Positions 61,559-64,000 of a stretch of 64,000 bases of DNA are shown here, piece by piece (within the stretch, counting starts at the first letter, position 1; each line of letters begins with the position of its first letter). The position numbers and the translations under genes were made by a program. The DNA comes from Natronosalvus halobius (GTDB lineage: Archaea; Halobacteriota; Halobacteria; Halobacteriales; Natrialbaceae): the NCBI RefSeq assembly GCF_024138145.1, contig NZ_CP099997.1, forward strand, positions 2,790,001 to 2,854,000, given 5' to 3'. A model generated the notes under the pieces. The model saw only the letters and a program-made list of their open reading frames with translations, was not told the origin of the DNA and made no database searches.

Positions 61559-61786
61559 TCAGTCGCCGTGCTGCGGTTCGTGTTCGAACGAACGCGCGCT
61601 CGAGCCGGCGTCGAGTCGCTCGGCCCACGTCGGGGAGACGGTCGGGGCCAGCGCGAAGAACGTGACGATGGACACGAGCAAGACGAGGGCGATGCTCGCG
61701 ACGATGGCGATTGCGGTCGTCGGATCGGCGGACAGGAAGGCCAACATGGTGATCAGGTATCGATCGATCGTACGGAATCGGCTCAT
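61559..61786 (-). CDS. Small single-helix membrane protein
   Basis: A 75-residue protein. A basic N-terminus (SRFRTIDRYLI) leads into a membrane helix (TTAIAIVASIALVLLVSIVTFFAL) and a polar end (PTVSPTWAERLDAG). The N-terminal MSRFRTIDRYL start looks conserved, but the family is unknown. Confidence 0.6.
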   Translation of the reverse strand: MSRFRTIDRYLITMLAFLSADPTTAIAIVASIALVLLVSIVTFFALAPTVSPTWAERLDAGSSARSFEHEPQHGD

Positions 61787-61956
61787 ATGAGCGTTACTTT
61801 GTCCGGAAACCTTCGTTAATAATTGTGATTGTGGGGTGGTGTCAAAGAGCGTGGGAGAGCGACTCGAGGGGCCCCGCCTCTACTCCGATTGGGGCCTCCG
61901 ACTGCTGGACAGCGCCGGTTCGGCCGACGCTACAGGAGGATGTCGACCGTGACGCA

Positions 61957-62066
61957 CAGCCGCTGGACGGCCCAACCAGGCCTCCAGCCGTCGGACTGCC
62001 CAACAGACCTACAGCCGCTGGACGGCCCAGCCCAGACCTACAGCCGCTTGACGTCCCAGCTCAGGC
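61957..62066. repeat. Four degenerate tandem copies of the purC 3' end
   Basis: Units start with CAGCCG at 61957, 61985, 62012 and 62041, with spacings of 28, 27 and 29 bp; the next start, at 62070, is the real purC end 29 bp further on. Each unit reads close to CTACAGCCGCTGGACGGCCC, which on the minus strand encodes GxVQRL and a stop. They lie immediately downstream of the purC stop. Confidence 0.85.
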
Positions 62067-63086
62067 CTACAGCCGCTGGACGGCCCCGATCGCCGCCGAC
62101 AGCGACGGCGCTTCGAAGATTTCGCGGCCGACGTAGGCGTTCGTCCCAGCGCAGTAGATCGCTCGAGCGATGTCGATCACGTCCTCGTCGAGTGGCTGGG
62201 GCTCCCGATCGCAGAGGGACTTCCAGTCGGCGACGTCCTCGGCCCTGGCGCGTTCTTTCGCGTCGGTGACGGCGTCGACCCAGTCCGGCTGAGTCCGCTT
62301 GTGGTGCTGGCGAATGACCTCCTTCGAGAGTTGCACCCCCTCGTAGCTGAAGCGGTTCTCGTCGAACGTACCGACGACGTCGGCGACGCGAATCTCGCTC
62401 CGGTAGTAGAGACACTCGATCTTGCCGTCCTGGTGGATCAGTCCGGCCCTATCGGCCTGTTCGGTGATGGTGTGGTTGACTTCGCGGGCGAGCGCCTCGA
62501 GCGCCTCGATGTCGGCTTTCCCGGCGATGGCGTCGGCCTCCTCCCGGGAGAGGTAGCGATCGCCCTCCTCGTACTTGGTGGAGAACTCGACGATCGGCGT
62601 CTCGAGGTCGACCGCGCCCTCGGGCCAGGCGTCGAACTCGAGGCTGTGGTCTTCGGGATCGGTTCGTCGGCGAAGGCTCGAACCGATCGGGACCTCGTTT
62701 CGGAAGACGATCTCGAGGGGGATCAGGTAGTTCTCGCCGGCCTCGGCGTGGTAGGCGTCGTAGTCGTAGGTGCGCCCCTCGTGAGGCAGATCGGGCACCT
62801 GGGTGAGGTCGATCGCCATCTCGAACGGCGGGCGAGTGGCCTCCTCGAGGGGGACCACCGAGCCGTCCTCGACGACGCCCTGGTAGTGAGTCGGGACGCC
62901 GGCGTCCTGGAGCAGTTCGAAGTTGTACGCGCCCATCGTACAGAGGCTCGCACCCTTGTCGGGGATCTGATTGGGCATCTTCCCCCAGTCGAAGACGGAG
63001 TAGTCGTCGGTGAATACGAACGCGCCCGACCCCAGTTCGTCGGCGGTCGCTTCCTCGTCGATGCGGAACTCCTTGACGCTCGTCAC
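62067..63086 (-). CDS. purC: Phosphoribosylaminoimidazole-succinocarboxamide synthase
   Basis: Joins aspartate to CAIR in purine synthesis, using ATP. About 339 residues from the GTG at 63086 (VTSVKEFRIDEEATADELG); GTG 63095 would add three residues. Family motifs: GAFVFTDDYSVFDWGKMPNQIPDKGASLC, THYQGVVEDG, EIVFRNEVPIGSSL, VEFSTKYEEGDRYLS and GKIECLYYRSEIRVADVVGTFDENRF. The archaeal insertion pattern matches halophilic PurC. The last codons (AVQRL and stop) are echoed in tandem downstream. Confidence 0.9.
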   Translation of the reverse strand: MTSVKEFRIDEEATADELGSGAFVFTDDYSVFDWGKMPNQIPDKGASLCTMGAYNFELLQDAGVPTHYQGVVEDGSVVPLEEATRPPFEMAIDLTQVPDLPHEGRTYDYDAYHAEAGENYLIPLEIVFRNEVPIGSSLRRRTDPEDHSLEFDAWPEGAVDLETPIVEFSTKYEEGDRYLSREEADAIAGKADIEALEALAREVNHTITEQADRAGLIHQDGKIECLYYRSEIRVADVVGTFDENRFSYEGVQLSKEVIRQHHKRTQPDWVDAVTDAKERARAEDVADWKSLCDREPQPLDEDVIDIARAIYCAGTNAYVGREIFEAPSLSAAIGAVQRL

Positions 63087-63295
63087 GCGTGCCACCCCCG
63101 AACCGTAGGCAGGTTCGTCGGGCTGAATTTCCGGGCGCTCGTCGGTGCCGCCGTCGCGAATGTGTGCGTGGGTCCGGAGGGAGCCACTGGGCCGCCGTGC
63201 ATACTCGAGATGCCAGTACGGGCGCCTAAAAGGTTTCAGTATCGATTCGAGTTCCGCTGTCTCGGCTATCTTCGACCCCGCTCCCCCGACTCCGC

Positions 63296-64000
63296 TTACT
63301 TCCTGTCGACCGACTTGCCGTCGAGGGCGTCGCGTTCGCGCGCACTCGAATCGCGCTCGCCTGGGTCGCCGTACCCGCCACCACCGGGCGTCTCGACGGT
63401 GACGGTGGTGCCGGCCTCGATGTCGACCGTCGTCTTCGCGGGAACCTCCTCGCCGTCGATCCGGTTCTCGCCCGTGGCACCGTCCGCGCCGCCCTTCGCG
63501 CCGCGGGGGGCGAGTCGTCGACGCTCGGTGAGCAGGGAGACCGTCGCGTCGACCCCGACGGTAATCGAGCGCTCGAGGCCGAGACCGCCACGATAGCGCC
63601 CGTCACCGCCGCTCCCCTCCCGGAGGGCGTAGCGCTCGACGCGCATTGGGTAGGCCGCCTCGAGGGCTTCGATCGGCGTGTTCAGCGTGTTGGTCATCCC
63701 GACCTGGATGCCGTCGACGCCGTCGCGGTCGGGCCGGGCGCCGAACCCGCCGCCGATGGTCTCGTAGTAGGTAAATCCGTCAGCACCGCGGCTTCCGATG
63801 ATCAGGTTGTTCATCGTGCCCTGGCTCTGGGCGGGCACGCGCTCAGGGATGGCCTCGGCGAACGCCGAGAGCACCACGTCCGTCACGCGCTGGCTCGTCT
63901 CGACGTTGCCGCCGACGACGGCCGCCGGAGGAGTCGGGTCCAGGATCGACCCCTCTGGCGCACGCACGGTCACCGGTTGGTAGCAGCCGTCGTTCGGCGG
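63296..64000 (-). CDS. Hydantoinase B/oxoprolinase family protein, C-terminal part (cut by window edge)
   Basis: The frame continues off the right edge with PNDGCYQPVTVRAPEGSILDP, then NVETSQRVTDVVLSAFAEAIPERVPAQSQGTMNNLIIGS, TYYETIGGGFGARPDRDG, NTPIEALEAAYPMRVERYALREGSGGDGRYRGGLGLER, and TPGGGGYGDPGERD. This is the C-terminal part of HyuB, the ATP-dependent hydantoinase/oxoprolinase beta-type subunit. The sequence ends with a basic tail. It is not broken within the window. Confidence 0.9.
   Translation of the reverse strand, partial: PPNDGCYQPVTVRAPEGSILDPTPPAAVVGGNVETSQRVTDVVLSAFAEAIPERVPAQSQGTMNNLIIGSRGADGFTYYETIGGGFGARPDRDGVDGIQVGMTNTLNTPIEALEAAYPMRVERYALREGSGGDGRYRGGLGLERSITVGVDATVSLLTERRRLAPRGAKGGADGATGENRIDGEEVPAKTTVDIEAGTTVTVETPGGGGYGDPGERDSSARERDALDGKSVDRK

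Noticed and set aside
61957-62086. Possible CRISPR array
   Set aside because: Units of 27-29 bp are directly tandem with no unique spacers, and they copy the purC end.
63096-63240. N-terminal extension of purC in frame (YWHLEYARR...)
   Set aside because: The frame is open but has no start codon, and known PurC proteins begin near VTSVKEF.

Overview
The window is chromosomal DNA of a halophilic archaeon (class Halobacteria, most like the Natrialbaceae). This is inferred from the high GC content, the very acidic proteins (runs of D and E), Tat-type lipoproteins with a GCxx lipobox, archaeal TATA boxes about 25-30 bp upstream of starts with little or no leader, archaeal-only genes (PolD small subunit, Orc1/Cdc6, a FlaD/FlaE-type archaellar protein, haloarchaeal DUFs) and the very frequent hexamer CTCGAG. 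About 70 protein genes and three tRNA genes are packed on both strands. There is no rRNA, CRISPR array or complete insertion sequence.

Layout. 1-9.3 kb: an archaellar FlaD/E-type fragment, serA, a small glycine-rich protein, the PolD small subunit divergent from a signal peptidase, an H-NOX-like protein lacking the usual haem-ligand histidine, PRPP synthetase, a lipoprotein and a beta-propeller-like protein. 9.5-15.9 kb: two phosphohexomutases, LarB, small zinc-finger, GIY-YIG, DUF1059 and amphi-Trp proteins, and an FMN reductase. 16-22.4 kb: phosphoesterase, DUF7504-like protein, BofA-like protein, tRNA-Pro, dodecin, dUTPase/dCTP-deaminase family enzyme, polysaccharide deacetylase and membrane proteins. 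22.4-24.8 kb: orc1/cdc6 and a probable replication origin with two ORB-like sites, one lying in the 3' part of a truncated NUDIX gene. 25-31.8 kb: membrane proteins, a sugar dehydrogenase lipoprotein, an RDD protein and a repeat-rich Tat-exported acidic protein. 31.8-35.1 kb: a gene-poor stretch with tRNA-Phe, tRNA-Val and odd palindromes. 35-44 kb: DUF192, ABC exporter, creatininase/ArfB-like, DUF5789/DUF5790-like proteins, MptD-type aldolase, PspA-like protein, lipoprotein and regulators. 44.5-48.3 kb: a DUF1611 plus enolase-superfamily operon (candidate D-glutamate catabolism) and a Vms1-like ribosome-rescue hydrolase. 48.5-64 kb: secreted coiled-coil protein, ArsR-type regulators, isocitrate dehydrogenase, plant-type asparaginase, TrpRS, histidine kinase, Bax-inhibitor-1 protein, purC and the end of a hydantoinase B gene.

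The most unusual signal is a recurrent copying of gene 3' ends just downstream of the gene. All three tRNA genes have, 107-145 bp past their 3' end, a partial second copy of their own T-arm and acceptor end, arranged as an imperfect palindrome. purC is followed by four degenerate tandem copies of its last codons and stop, and icd has a weaker echo of its 3' end. Other points for a second look are the origin inside a broken NUDIX gene, the H-NOX fold without its proximal histidine preceded by four 11-bp tandem repeats, and a G16 tract upstream of glmM.
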